The position numbers and the translations under genes are program-made. A stretch of DNA of 64,000 bases, from contig BJOX01000357.1 of the NCBI GenBank assembly GCA_009731375.1, positions 120,141 to 184,140 on the forward strand, given 5' to 3'. Under the pieces are notes generated by a model, which had not been told where the DNA came from, did no database searches, and saw nothing but the letters and a program-made list of their open reading frames with translations. Shown here in pieces: positions 22,872 to 33,060 of the stretch (positions within the stretch are counted from its first letter, which is position 1; every line of letters begins with the position of its first letter). Source of the stretch: Paulinella micropora. Lineage: Eukaryota > Cercozoa > Imbricatea > Euglyphida.

Positions 22872-25850
22872 GTTGCCGTGTCCGCACAGCGGACATTTGC
22901 GTAAGCAAGGCAGGTTCCTTCCCAGTCGCCTCACTACAGAAAACAGCCCTTTTTGAGAACAAGGTGGTTAACATTAAAGCCAGGGCAAAACAACAAATAG
23001 CACCTCAGCGGTCTTTGCTCGGTCGTGGTGTTCGACTAGCCCCGGGAACGGTGGCCAGTTCCGATATTAATCACCCGAATATACCGCATATTGACCATGC
23101 ACTCCCCCCACACACAGACAACATATATACTGCATCACCATTCACAGCACAGAATTCTGTAGTGCTCCCGGGCCCACGGAATTGCCCAAGCGTTGCTCCG
23201 GCGGTAGTTAGCCAGATGGGACTAACACCCTTGGTGGACGCGGACAAGCTTGGCGATGCACAACGCCGGATGGCACGCAGGTATGCTGAGATGGCACTGC
23301 AACAAGCCCTCATGTCGACAGCCGAACCCCAGGACCTCCCTGCAGCGGAGGCAAGGGACATGAGCTACACCCGTCTATTTTGGCGGGAGCTCAACGCCCA
23401 CCTGGACACCGGTAACGATAGCATGGCACAAATCACCTTCGCGGGAAAAAGATTTATAGATAAATTCGGAAAGTTATTCGATTTCACGCGCGAAGGGAAG
23501 CTCGGATATATCCGGGGTGCTAACGACGGAAGAAGTGCGATCGTTGGTCGTATACCGTTGACGGTGGAATTCCCGACTGGCATGACGTACACAATACACG
23601 TCTTGGTAGTGCCAGATTTCCCAGGAACGATAGTGCTGGGTAAACCTGATCTGAAGATGATGGAAGCTCAGCTTTTATTAGGGCAGGATGTAATTAAGTA
23701 TGGAAGGGGCCGACATGTGGCGGAATACCCCATACTTAACCCTAGTCCAGAACGTCCGGTAGATCATCCGTATAGGGGGAGAGCGCAGGTGACCTTGATC
23801 CCGCCCGCACCCCCCATACCGCATGGTATACGGACACAGCAGCGTGTTACGCCCGCTGGCACAGCATGGGTATACACGAATGTTTATGTCCCGGAGCTGA
23901 CCGGCCCATGGGCGGGCTTCGAGGATTTAGCAGCTGAGCGCGAGGCCCAAATCTTGCTGCTGCGGAAGCAGGATGAATCATGGCACGGCTTTGACCAAAC
24001 CTACGTGTATGGGGGTGGGCAGAAACGGCCACATGAATTCATAAGGGTCAAATCGAGCTTGGTTTTCCATGCATCTAAACGCCTCACAGAGGACGATAAT
24101 GTGATGGAAAAGTTAAAACTATGGTACAAGGGATCGGAGCCTATACAGCCCGAGAACCTGTCGAAGGTGCCGAAACTTCTGGCTGACAGGTTGGATCGGG
24201 GCGAAGACATCACCATTATACTCCCGATACACCCCACCGTGATGTGGTGGAGGGATGTATTGGATAGGGTGGTCGATGACCCGATACCGATACCTAGTCG
24301 ACAGGCTAAACCACTCATGGCATTCCGATTAGGATCAAGGCAGGATGGTCTGGCATACAGAACCAAACTACTGACCCGAAAGGTAGATGACATGCGGGAG
24401 ATTGCCTTTCAGATCTTTCCGGGGTTCTTTCACAAGTCGGCAGCGAAACAATACGCCGATATGTTAATAGAACTTCAGGAATTTGCAACATGGGACAACC
24501 AGTCCACCACGCGATACCCAGGCAGGGACGCGAAGGATGAGGTTGAGGATCCGGACTCCATCTTAGAGTACCCGGATGACCCGAGAGACCAGAAACCGGT
24601 CGAAGAGATCATCGACGAAGTCGTGGCACGACAGTCAGGGTCACCAGACTTTGTTCGGGGTCTCAAGGCTCAGTTTCTGAAGAATAAGACACTGTTTGGA
24701 CCCCTTGTAGCCGGCGGGGTGACGCACACCGCTGCTAAGATAGAGCGACAAGTGGGACAGACGATGCCTCGTCTCCGCGGATCGCGCCTCAGTTACAAGG
24801 AGGAGCAGATCTGCGAGGAAATGATCCAAGATATGTTGGCTAAACGGCTAATAGAACCGTCATGGTCGGAGTACCGATCACCGGTTCGGCTTGCGCCAAA
24901 GCCGGATGGCAAGCGATTTTGCATCAACTACACGAGGCTCAATAAGATCATCAAGAGCGTCGAGGCACCAATATCCCGTATGCGGGATGGCCTCAACCGA
25001 CTCCGGGATGCTAAGTTCTTTACAAAGCTAGCCTTGAAGAATGGATTCTGGAACATCCCTTTGGATGTGGAGAGTCGGGCACTGACGGCCTTCGCCGTCA
25101 GCGGGAGACTGTACCAGTGGACAGTCCTCCCGATGGGATTGAAAATCGCCCCGGCTATCTTTCAGGATTGCATGAATCAAGCTCTGTCCGACCCGAAGTA
25201 CGGTGATCCGAAGTCACCGAAACTTACGGACATACTAACCAGTATAACTTTTGTTACATCGATGATATCGTTATTTATTCAAAGACAGAAGCGGAGCACC
25301 TGGCTCACGTGTCGGACATCTTGAGACGCCTAGAAGCCTTCGGCCTCAGGTTGAACCTAGAGAAGTGTTCGTTCGCTAAGGACCACATCGATTATCTAGG
25401 GTACAGAGTCAAGGATGGGGTAATAGTGTTGAAGCCGGAGAAGCGGGACGCTATCCGTTCCCTTCCACGCCCAAACACACGCACAGCGCTGCACTCCTTC
25501 CTCTGTATGGCACAGGTGTACTCGGAATTTATCCCGAACTTCCAGGACTTTGTCAAACCATTACGGGACTTCTGCCTTCACGGCGACCCGGATGGCAAAT
25601 GGCCGCCAAAGGCGGCGGAGGTATACACGAAGCTAAAGGAGGCGTTGACACGAGACCCCCTCACAGAGGGCGGATCGGTCTTGGTTCTCCCCGACTTTGA
25701 GAAGCGTTTTGTGGTAGCACCCGACGCGTCGAAATACGCGGTCGGGGCCGTCTTACAACAATACGACTCTGACCACTCAAACTTTAGCTTTCTGATCTCC
25801 CTCAATCGCCGGTGGCGCCGCTCGGTCGCCGATTCTATTGGCGCAGCCAT
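22859..25850 (+). pseudogene. Retroelement B: pol (protease, RT, start of RNase H), defective
   Basis: The frame from 22859 overlaps gag by 13 nt and is -1 relative to it. Retropepsin: LDTGNDS at 23402. RT: PKPDGKRFCINYTRLNK, a strand ending in LALKNGFW (25028-25051), then the LPMGLK segment. The Tyr-Ile-Asp-Asp box (25255-25266) is already in a different frame, so an indel lies between about 25160 and 25250. The second frame continues through the RT thumb and into RNase H (APDASKYAVGAVLQQ) and is cut at about 25850. In the first catalytic motif the aspartate expected before LKNGFW is alanine (GCC at 25031). The RNase H remainder and integrase are missing. This is a Ty3/gypsy-like pol order; the element is dead. 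Confidence 0.85.
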
Positions 25851-27304
25851 CATGAGGATGCTGCTGCCACCGAAACATACCCAATTACGGGTAAGAGACG
25901 GCTGGGCACTGCTTGACGAGGACTGCTCGCCACTACCAGAGGCGTACTGGCCGCTGCACTACCAGAGGCCGTGCTGGCCGTCGCATCTCCCGAGGACGTA
26001 CTAGCCGCCGCGTCTCCCAAGGCCGCGTTATCACCCACCGGCGCGTCTGGGTTGGCACTATCCGCACCAGTCACAACCGGTGTGATCGCCGGAGGGATTA
26101 TGGGGCCTGTCGCAGCCTCACGGGGCACCTCGCTCTCGATAGTCGGAGCTGCCGGCGGGGACGGTTGTCAAGCTGTGTCAAAAGTCACAGCACGAGCGGG
26201 GGCAGAACGGGGGCAGGAAGGAAGGAGAGGAGTCCCCTCTCCGGGCGGGTCTGCTCCGCGTTCGGGTGAGAAAGCGAACATATTTGTCGCCCTCGAGTCG
26301 TCCTCGTCCTCATCCTCCTCCTCACGTGGTTGTCGTCCCTGTAAAGGGAAAACAAAAACCGAGCCTTCGTTTCCATACCGGTAGTCCGAAGGGGAGGCGA
26401 AAGATCCTGGCAAGCTTGGGCTACGTCGAGCAAATCTCGGGGTCGGAACTGAGCCGTATCCCGAGGCTTGTGAGGATAGTTGCCCCACAGAAGCACGTCT
26501 CGGTCGAGAAAACAGAGATCGCTGTGCTTCGGAGCCGCCTGTGGGGCCCAAACTACTTTCCGCCGGGCGGAAGCTTCGACCCGCAAAGGATGGGAGGGCC
26601 CCACCTGTTTGTCGCATGCCTGTCGCTGGAAATCTCACCGGAGTGGGAGCAGCCAAAGGTCGCCTTGCCAAAGGCCTCAACGCCGACGACGATGATGACG
26701 CTGCTGGCAATGTAGCCGCTGCCGTAGCCGAAGGCATCGTCGTCGTCGTAGTCGTTGTCGCAGCTGTCGGCGGAGGACGCGACATACCCAGTATGGGGGC
26801 CCCCGTGCCTGTAGGTCCCGCTCCCAGCCCGTAACGCAAAGAGCTGGGGACATAATCCGGGGTCAAGGCCCAACCAACCTTCTTGGCAAGGTCATTATAT
26901 AGGCTAATAGCCAAATCCCTTTCACCTCTAAAGGCAGTCCACTTATGGAAGACAGAGGGATCTACCCAATAATCCACTAGCTGCTCTAAGGGGTGCATGG
27001 GGATGAAGGGCTCCTCCTCAAGGTTGAGGAGGCCATCCTTCACTGCCTTCGCTAAGAGGGGGCAAAGATCTTTATCAAGAGTTGTGAGGACGACCTTAAT
27101 GAAGTGGGCTCTGCTGATCCCATCCGTCTGAGGGGAAAGCTTCTTGGCCGAACCGTCCTTGATAGCCTTGCGGTACGTCTCCATGAAGGGGACCTTGAGG
27201 GTCGTGCGTAGCGTGCGAGCAATGTTGAGGCATTCTTCGCGATGGTAGACCTCCTTAGAGACCAGGTCGTAATTGGGGCGAGGAAACGAGTTTGGAAGAC
27301 TCAT
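25850..27304 (-). mobile_element. Retroelement C: gag with in-frame UGA
   Basis: A minus-strand frame with a convincing start at 27304 (MSLPNSF); the open frame itself begins at 27349. The N-terminal 180 residues are helical and charged. Then come Thr/Ser/Ala/Pro-rich and Arg-rich segments and an acidic stretch (EEEDEDEDD) near the end. A UGA (minus strand, 26168-26170) is followed in the same frame by a further roughly 100 codons rich in Pro/Ala/Ser, to 25850, where sequence of retroelement B begins in the opposite orientation. No CCHC or CCCH finger was seen. It is called Gag from position, composition and resemblance to neighbouring elements. It could belong to the same element as integrase fragment A, with B between them. 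Confidence 0.6.
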
Positions 27305-28558
27305 TTCTTCACTCCTATACGTAACAAAAAAAGACCGACCGTGTAGCAAAAAGGTCTGGAATTTTCAAAGGAGACCTTGTGCGATGTTTTCTTTACGGGG
27401 CTTTTGCTGGAGGGACTGTCCTATGTATGCAGGAGGCTTGTGCAGACTTGAATAGACTTGAACAGACTTGAACAAGTATGCACAGACTTGAATACATAGT
27501 ACAGGATCGCCTCTTCTGCGTGTGGTGAGCATGCATAAAGGTCACCATGACCGGCCACACATAGACAGGTGAACTAGCTGTCATGTGTAGGTGAAATGGC
27601 AGACCTTGTGCGATGTTCGCTGTTGGTGTTTCCAAAGCAGGTAGGAGTTCCCCAATTCGAGCTGTCGAAAGCACACACAAAGTGTGACTCTTCCAAAAAT
27701 AAAGGGAAATTCGAATTGTAAGTCTTGACTAGCCTCCTGTATGGAAATTGCCAACCGGCATTCAAATGAATACACACACAGCTGTCATTTGTTCTTAAAA
27801 TACTTCTAAGAACTGAGAGGATACCAAAAGACGCTGGTATGGTAAATTCCAGTTTATTTAGTACACTTGTTGACAGACTACTTGTCCCTTGCGAAACAAT
27901 TACAAATTCTGAGAAATAACGATAAAAATTCAAGTACTACATGTGTTGTGTTGTAGCTGAAGTTATTCAAGTCAGTCTGAGAAAAATAAAAGTAAATATC
28001 ATGATGTTGTATATTGCCATTTTATTGACTTGTTTTACCACTTTACTTGGAGTATTCAAGTTGGAAACCGTAAATACTGTCAACTTCAGGAAATAAAGTA
28101 ATGACTGGAACCGGAAAAAGCGTCCAAAGGAATAAAAGTTTCAGATATAAAGACAATAGTCAAGCTTTTCTAAAAAGCTTGTAGGTAAAGGGAAATAAAT
28201 TGATCTGTTAACGTGACGGCAGTTGACGTAACAACTACAAGTTATGAAAGTTGATAAATAAATGGATAAATGAAGTGCCGGAACTAAAAATAGAAGTGTA
28301 AACTTGAAGTAAAAACTTGAAGAAAGTTTAACGAAATATTAATGTTTCTGTCCGGTACGGTATTCATTCCGATAATTCCAGCTTTCTAATAAAAAACTTG
28401 AAAAACAGTCTCTAACAAAAAAATGTTAAAAACTAGTTACGTAAAAAGTGCTCCCGTTTTATCGTGGCAACGCTTAAAATATATTTAAAAATATATGTTC
28501 CAGTCTTCCGTTTCCGTTCAATCAGTCATGGTGGATATAATCATCATCTAAAGTCATC
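27305..28558 (-). other. Leader and possible LTR region of retroelement C
   Basis: No gene is supported. GACCTTGTGCGATGTT occurs at about 27369 and again at about 27603. Short GACTTGAA/GACTTGAACA repeats lie at about 27446-27491. A hairpin at 28161-28181 is shared in structure with 13643-13670. A block at about 27715-27765 (minus) resembles 52110-52165 (plus). These fit LTR or leader sequence of element C, but borders are not set. Confidence 0.4.
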
Positions 28559-28679
28559 TGTAATGCCCCCAACGATAGCTCGTAAAAAGTCGGTAACACA
28601 ACCAAACACAGTCCTCAAAAGATGAGAATGATGTCTCGTTATATTAGCTCAGTGAAGCCAAAAAAGGAAGACGGCAACA
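28559..28679 (-). repeat. Retroelement D 3' LTR, truncated (121 bp)
   Basis: Matches 36519-36639 with only a few differences. After 28679 the LTR sequence stops and integrase coding sequence begins, whereas the other copy continues for 118 more bases. The last 13 codons of the pol frame are therefore LTR-derived. Confidence 0.85.
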
Positions 28680-31600
28680 GATAGGCAGTAACATATTGCC
28701 ATTTCATCCCGTAATACTTAGATAGTTTGTCGATGACGTCGTTATTAAAGTCCGAGCCTCGATCAGAACATATCTTTCTTGGTACTCCGATCTGTGAGAT
28801 GATCCTATCGATCAGCGCCTCGGCCGTCGTCTTGCCGGTAACGTCTTTGACAGGGATGATCCACACATAGTTGGTGGCTCTGTCAATAGCCGTAAGGAGG
28901 TATTTGTAACCATCCTTCGATTCTGGGAAAGGTCCCACATGATCAATGTGTATAAACTCAAACATCCCCGCATGAAGAGGAAATTCGCCAATCAGGCCGA
29001 AATTTGCCTTCAGTGGTGTTTTGTTTATCTTGCACGGGATGCATGCATCCACCGCCTGATCTATCTCCTCCTTCATCTTCTTCCACCAGAATCGCCTCGC
29101 TACGAACATATGAGTTCGTTGTCGACCCGGATGCGCCAAAAGTGGGCAATTGTGGGCTGCGACAAATATAAATCGTCTCAGACTCTCCGGTACCCAAAGG
29201 GTCCATTTGTCCGGCTGTGACGCATAGCGACCGTGAAGGCCCTTGTACCACAGTAGACCATCTCTCCATCCCATCTCCTTCATCTGATCTTTGATCGCTT
29301 TCGTCATCCGTAGCTCATCCGGGTTCTGATATAACTGTATCAGTTCTTTAAACTCCGGATCTTGAGCCTGTTGTTGCCTCCATGCGGTAGGCGAGGCTAT
29401 ATGGATAGTACCATCTTCTAGCCGTACCCCGATTCTTTCCGGGTCATCGTCTAGGTCACTTCTCCGCTCTTGAGGAGGCTCCGCATAAACTTCCTGCGTC
29501 TCCTCTTCCTCTCTTATGTTCGCCTTCGCATTCTCATATACCTCATAGGACCACTCAGCGTCCTCCTGGGTATGTAGCTCACAACATATCCCGTGATCCG
29601 GGCCTTGTGGACTGTACCGTAGACCTGTGCGGTCATATCGGACTCCACTCGCCATCTCCATCGCCTCAATGTGGCTGACCTCATACACCTTGTCAGTGGA
29701 CAAGTCTTCCATCTCCACCGTGGACACCAACGCCGATACTTCTGAGTTAAACTCTAGCCTAGAGAGGCTATCAGCGACCACATTTCGCTTTCCCGGTAGA
29801 TGGACCATTGTAAAATCGAAACAAGACAAGAACGCTTGCCACCGCGCCAGCCGTCCCGTCTGTTCATGATTCATCAACCATAACAGGTTATGATGATCAG
29901 TTCTGACAGTAAATTGAGGTCCTCCCCACAAATACTCTCTGAGCCTCTTGAGGGCCCATACTACCGCCAACGCCTCTCTTTGCCTTGTGCAATAGTTTCT
30001 CTCCGCCGCACACAACTTCCTACTAATAAACATGATTGGGCGTAATTTCTTCTCCTCATCCTCTTGTTGTAATACAGCCCCAATCGCAAACTTAGATGCG
30101 TCTGTATCGACTACGAATTGTTTCGTAAAGTCGGGCATCGTTAACACCAGTCCTCCGTCTTTCGGGTCTTTGTAAATGAGATCTTTGAGCGCATGAAACG
30201 CTTGCAAAGCCTCTTCGTCCCACTTCTCAAAGTCTCCAAAATCTATCATTTTCTCCACTTTAGCCCGTGTTGCACCCCAATCGGGTATAAACTGGCTATA
30301 GTATTGCGCCATCGCAAGGAATGAGTGCAATTCAGTGCGGTTCTTCGGTATCGGTCGATTCATAATCTCCTCCCTCTTCTCTTTGGATATCGAGACTCGA
30401 TTATGGGAGATCTCGTACCCTAAGTATGTCACACTCGTCTTGGCAAGTTGACACTTCTTTAGATTGCACTTCAGGCCAAAAGCTCCGATGCGCCTGAATA
30501 TATCGGACAAATGATCGATATGCTCCTCCATTGTGTTAGAGTATACGATAATGTCATCGATATAGCAAAATGCATATTCTCCCGCCTTCTGTCCCCGCCT
30601 TCTCATAAAGCCACCGTCAGACAAATCATCGTACTGACTGCTCAACATCTTCTGCATCGCCTTCTGGAAAAGTCCTGGGGCTTGCTTGAGGCCCATCGGA
30701 AGCACTTTCCATTGGTATATTTCCATACCCACCACAAACGCCGTCAGCCATCTGGACTTTTCCTCCAGTGGTATCTGCCAGAAGCCATTCTTAAGGTCAA
30801 TGACCGAATAGAATTTTGCATTCCGCAGTACTCTCCTTCCTTCTTCTAATGTCGGGAGAGGATTTCTCTCTTCCTCCAGCACCTTGTTAACACGAGCATA
30901 GTTAACTGTCAGGCGCCATTCTCCTCCTGGCTTCGGCACTATTCTCGGTTGTGAGACTATTGGAGATGTTGATCTCTCAATAAAGTCCTCATTGAGCAGC
31001 TGTCTTGCTAGCTCCTCCGCTATCTTCGCCTCATGTATACTCAAATTCGCCCTTCGTGGTGCCGGTGACGGCTCCGCACCCGGTATTTTGTAAATAACCG
31101 CAGTGAAATCTTCAGGCTTGACACCACCTGCATGTGGAGGGTCAAAAATTTCCTTGTTCGCCTCTAATTTGGCTTTTAAAAGCTCCTTCTCCTTCTCCGT
31201 GCCTACTCCTTCTTCCAATATTTTCCGCGCCGCCTCTTGAAAATCTTCATCAGACATCTGCTTATGCTGCTTGAGGGGTTCTCTGTCCTCCTCCAAGCCT
31301 AAGTCCTCTTCCGAGACATCATCTAGGCCCGTCTTTTCATACGTGACCGTGTCCGGCTCATCATCTTTACCGAGCTCCACCAGCATGTCAATGAGTCTCG
31401 CGTATTGCAAAGGAGCTTTACGGGTGTAAAAACCATCAAAGCATGTGAATGCTTGCGGTATCAATTTCAACTTGTCGAGGTCTCTGAGCTTCCGCTTGTA
31501 TGCACTGCTCTGCTCACGAGTTCCCATACGACAAGCCACCACTAGCTGTTGCTTGCGAGAGGGTACCGGTATAGGATGATCAATAAGCCGGTCCCTTATT

Positions 31601-33039
31601 TCCTGCGCCCATATCGCCTTCTCATTATATGGCAGGATAATAGTATACGGCTTATTATTTTCGAATAAAGTCCGTAAGCATTTCTTCACTTCAGACAGTG
31701 AACGCGGCCACGTGGGCTCGTCACCCCAGAAATCAGTAATAAAACTTTTAATAGTTTCTGGTGGAGTATCCGGGATTCGCCCCGTTCTCCTTGGTACAAA
31801 CGCCTCCCTTTTTTCTTCTCCTACTTTCGCATGGAAACAGTATCCGTTAGTAATATGGACATATGTTCCTACTCCTTCCGCGAATCTCGCCGACGACGGG
31901 CTTCTTTGTGCGACACATATAATCTCCTCCTTTCGCTTCTCGATTAAGTCATGAATAGACTTTTTGTCCCAATGGCATGTCGGAACTGTGACAGTGCACA
32001 CTTGGGATTCCCAATTGTCGGTCCAGGACAGTTCATCCGGTCTTACGACATGGGGGTGAACGTACACCTCAAGTGCCTCATGTGCGATGGCCATCTTTTT
32101 GTGATCCGTCGCTAGACTCAGCTCATAAGCCTCATAAGAGTCAGTAGCGTTGAAGGGATCAATATCGTTCTCTTCTCCTCTTTTTACTCCATATATCACT
32201 CGCCGTGCGGCGCAATCAATCACAGCCCCCATCGTAGCCAATTGGTCATACGATAGTAATATTGACCCGTGGTAACCGGGGACGACATAGAGGTCCATAC
32301 GGTATACTCGTGCGGATTTCAATTTAAAGGTCAGTGTGATGATTCCCGTGATATCCGTCCGGCTGCTCACTCCTTTGAGAGTGCCCGTTGACTTTTTCAT
32401 ATTTCCGTCCACCCAGTCCCGGTATCGATTAAAAAACTTCCGGCCGACAATATTAATATTCGCCATCGTATCATTACCAACTTTTAATATTGTCTTCAAT
32501 GTTTCACAATAAAGTTCCGTATAACACAGAGCATCGGGCCTGTGTATATTGGCTGCGAGAACAAGAACTTTACGTTCCAAATTTTGGAGTCTTGTCTCTA
32601 AGTTTTTCAACTCCTCCTTCTTCTCCTCCTGCTTCACCTCATTAACATTTTTATTATTCTGCGGTACTGGTGCGTTTACTATTTGAGCGACATTGTCTTG
32701 TGGTACTTGAGTACACACATTGTCTTTTTGCTCGCCACCCGCCGCGACCGTAGACATTGAGTCTGTTCGTGGTTGTTTGCTTGGCCGAGGCGATACGTCT
32801 GCCATTGGCCTCCTCGCCTCCATCGCAAGTCTCGCCTTCCTATTTGCATCAGTTATCATTGGTAACCGTGCTGTATGAACGGGTATGAGACTACCTTGGG
32901 GCTGCAGTCTCTGTGTACCCACATCTTTGTTTTCACATAGAGGAAGCGTTGGCCCAGTCTGCACAACAGCATTAGAAAGCACTGTGACTTTAGGGTTAAA
33001 CTTCACAGTCTTCTCCTTCCTCTCTTCTTCCCCCTCCAG
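28639..33039 (-). CDS. Retroelement D pol: protease-like, RT, RNase H, integrase (C-terminally truncated)
   Basis: A long open frame in the same frame as gag, directly after its UGA; no ATG is available near its beginning (GTG at 33006; first Met far downstream). Counting from 33006: a retropepsin-like fold at about 160-290, RT with VIDLKNGFW (Asp near 737) and CYIDD (near 814), RNase H with VDTDASK (near 967), an integrase HHCC zinc region near 1275-1320 (ending ACIPCKINK), then core Asp in HIDHVGPF (1354) and CSDRGSDF (1414). The Glu of the D,D-35-E triad and the C-terminal domain are lost because the frame enters the LTR fragment. At the protease active site the expected Asp-Thr-Gly reads Lys-Val-Gly. 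RT and RNase H motifs are intact. The product would be made only as a Gag-Pol readthrough fusion. Confidence 0.9.
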   Translation of the reverse strand: MEGEEERKEKTVKFNPKVTVLSNAVVQTGPTLPLCENKDVGTQRLQPQGSLIPVHTARLPMITDANRKARLAMEARRPMADVSPRPSKQPRTDSMSTVAAGGEQKDNVCTQVPQDNVAQIVNAPVPQNNKNVNEVKQEEKKEELKNLETRLQNLERKVLVLAANIHRPDALCYTELYCETLKTILKVGNDTMANINIVGRKFFNRYRDWVDGNMKKSTGTLKGVSSRTDITGIITLTFKLKSARVYRMDLYVVPGYHGSILLSYDQLATMGAVIDCAARRVIYGVKRGEENDIDPFNATDSYEAYELSLATDHKKMAIAHEALEVYVHPHVVRPDELSWTDNWESQVCTVTVPTCHWDKKSIHDLIEKRKEEIICVAQRSPSSARFAEGVGTYVHITNGYCFHAKVGEEKREAFVPRRTGRIPDTPPETIKSFITDFWGDEPTWPRSLSEVKKCLRTLFENNKPYTIILPYNEKAIWAQEIRDRLIDHPIPVPSRKQQLVVACRMGTREQSSAYKRKLRDLDKLKLIPQAFTCFDGFYTRKAPLQYARLIDMLVELGKDDEPDTVTYEKTGLDDVSEEDLGLEEDREPLKQHKQMSDEDFQEAARKILEEGVGTEKEKELLKAKLEANKEIFDPPHAGGVKPEDFTAVIYKIPGAEPSPAPRRANLSIHEAKIAEELARQLLNEDFIERSTSPIVSQPRIVPKPGGEWRLTVNYARVNKVLEEERNPLPTLEEGRRVLRNAKFYSVIDLKNGFWQIPLEEKSRWLTAFVVGMEIYQWKVLPMGLKQAPGLFQKAMQKMLSSQYDDLSDGGFMRRRGQKAGEYAFCYIDDIIVYSNTMEEHIDHLSDIFRRIGAFGLKCNLKKCQLAKTSVTYLGYEISHNRVSISKEKREEIMNRPIPKNRTELHSFLAMAQYYSQFIPDWGATRAKVEKMIDFGDFEKWDEEALQAFHALKDLIYKDPKDGGLVLTMPDFTKQFVVDTDASKFAIGAVLQQEDEEKKLRPIMFISRKLCAAERNYCTRQREALAVVWALKRLREYLWGGPQFTVRTDHHNLLWLMNHEQTGRLARWQAFLSCFDFTMVHLPGKRNVVADSLSRLEFNSEVSALVSTVEMEDLSTDKVYEVSHIEAMEMASGVRYDRTGLRYSPQGPDHGICCELHTQEDAEWSYEVYENAKANIREEEETQEVYAEPPQERRSDLDDDPERIGVRLEDGTIHIASPTAWRQQQAQDPEFKELIQLYQNPDELRMTKAIKDQMKEMGWRDGLLWYKGLHGRYASQPDKWTLWVPESLRRFIFVAAHNCPLLAHPGRQRTHMFVARRFWWKKMKEEIDQAVDACIPCKINKTPLKANFGLIGEFPLHAGMFEFIHIDHVGPFPESKDGYKYLLTAIDRATNYVWIIPVKDVTGKTTAEALIDRIISQIGVPRKICSDRGSDFNNDVIDKLSKYYGMKWQYVTAYLLPSSFFGFTELI

Positions 33040-33060
33040 TCATTCCACCACCTCGAAACG
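33007..33060 (-). promoter_or_regulatory. Stop-codon readthrough context between gag and pol of D
   Basis: On the minus strand the junction reads GTG GTG GAA TGA CTG GAG GGG GAA, and then stays open in the same frame for over 1400 codons. UGA followed by CU is a known leaky stop context in viruses and cellular genes. A downstream RNA structure was not evaluated. Confidence 0.6.

Noticed and set aside
26266-26834. Plus-strand frames over the gag of C
   Set aside because: Antisense shadows of the minus-strand gag, which has the better composition and start.
28939-31954. Plus-strand frames over pol of D
   Set aside because: Antisense shadows of the intact pol frame.
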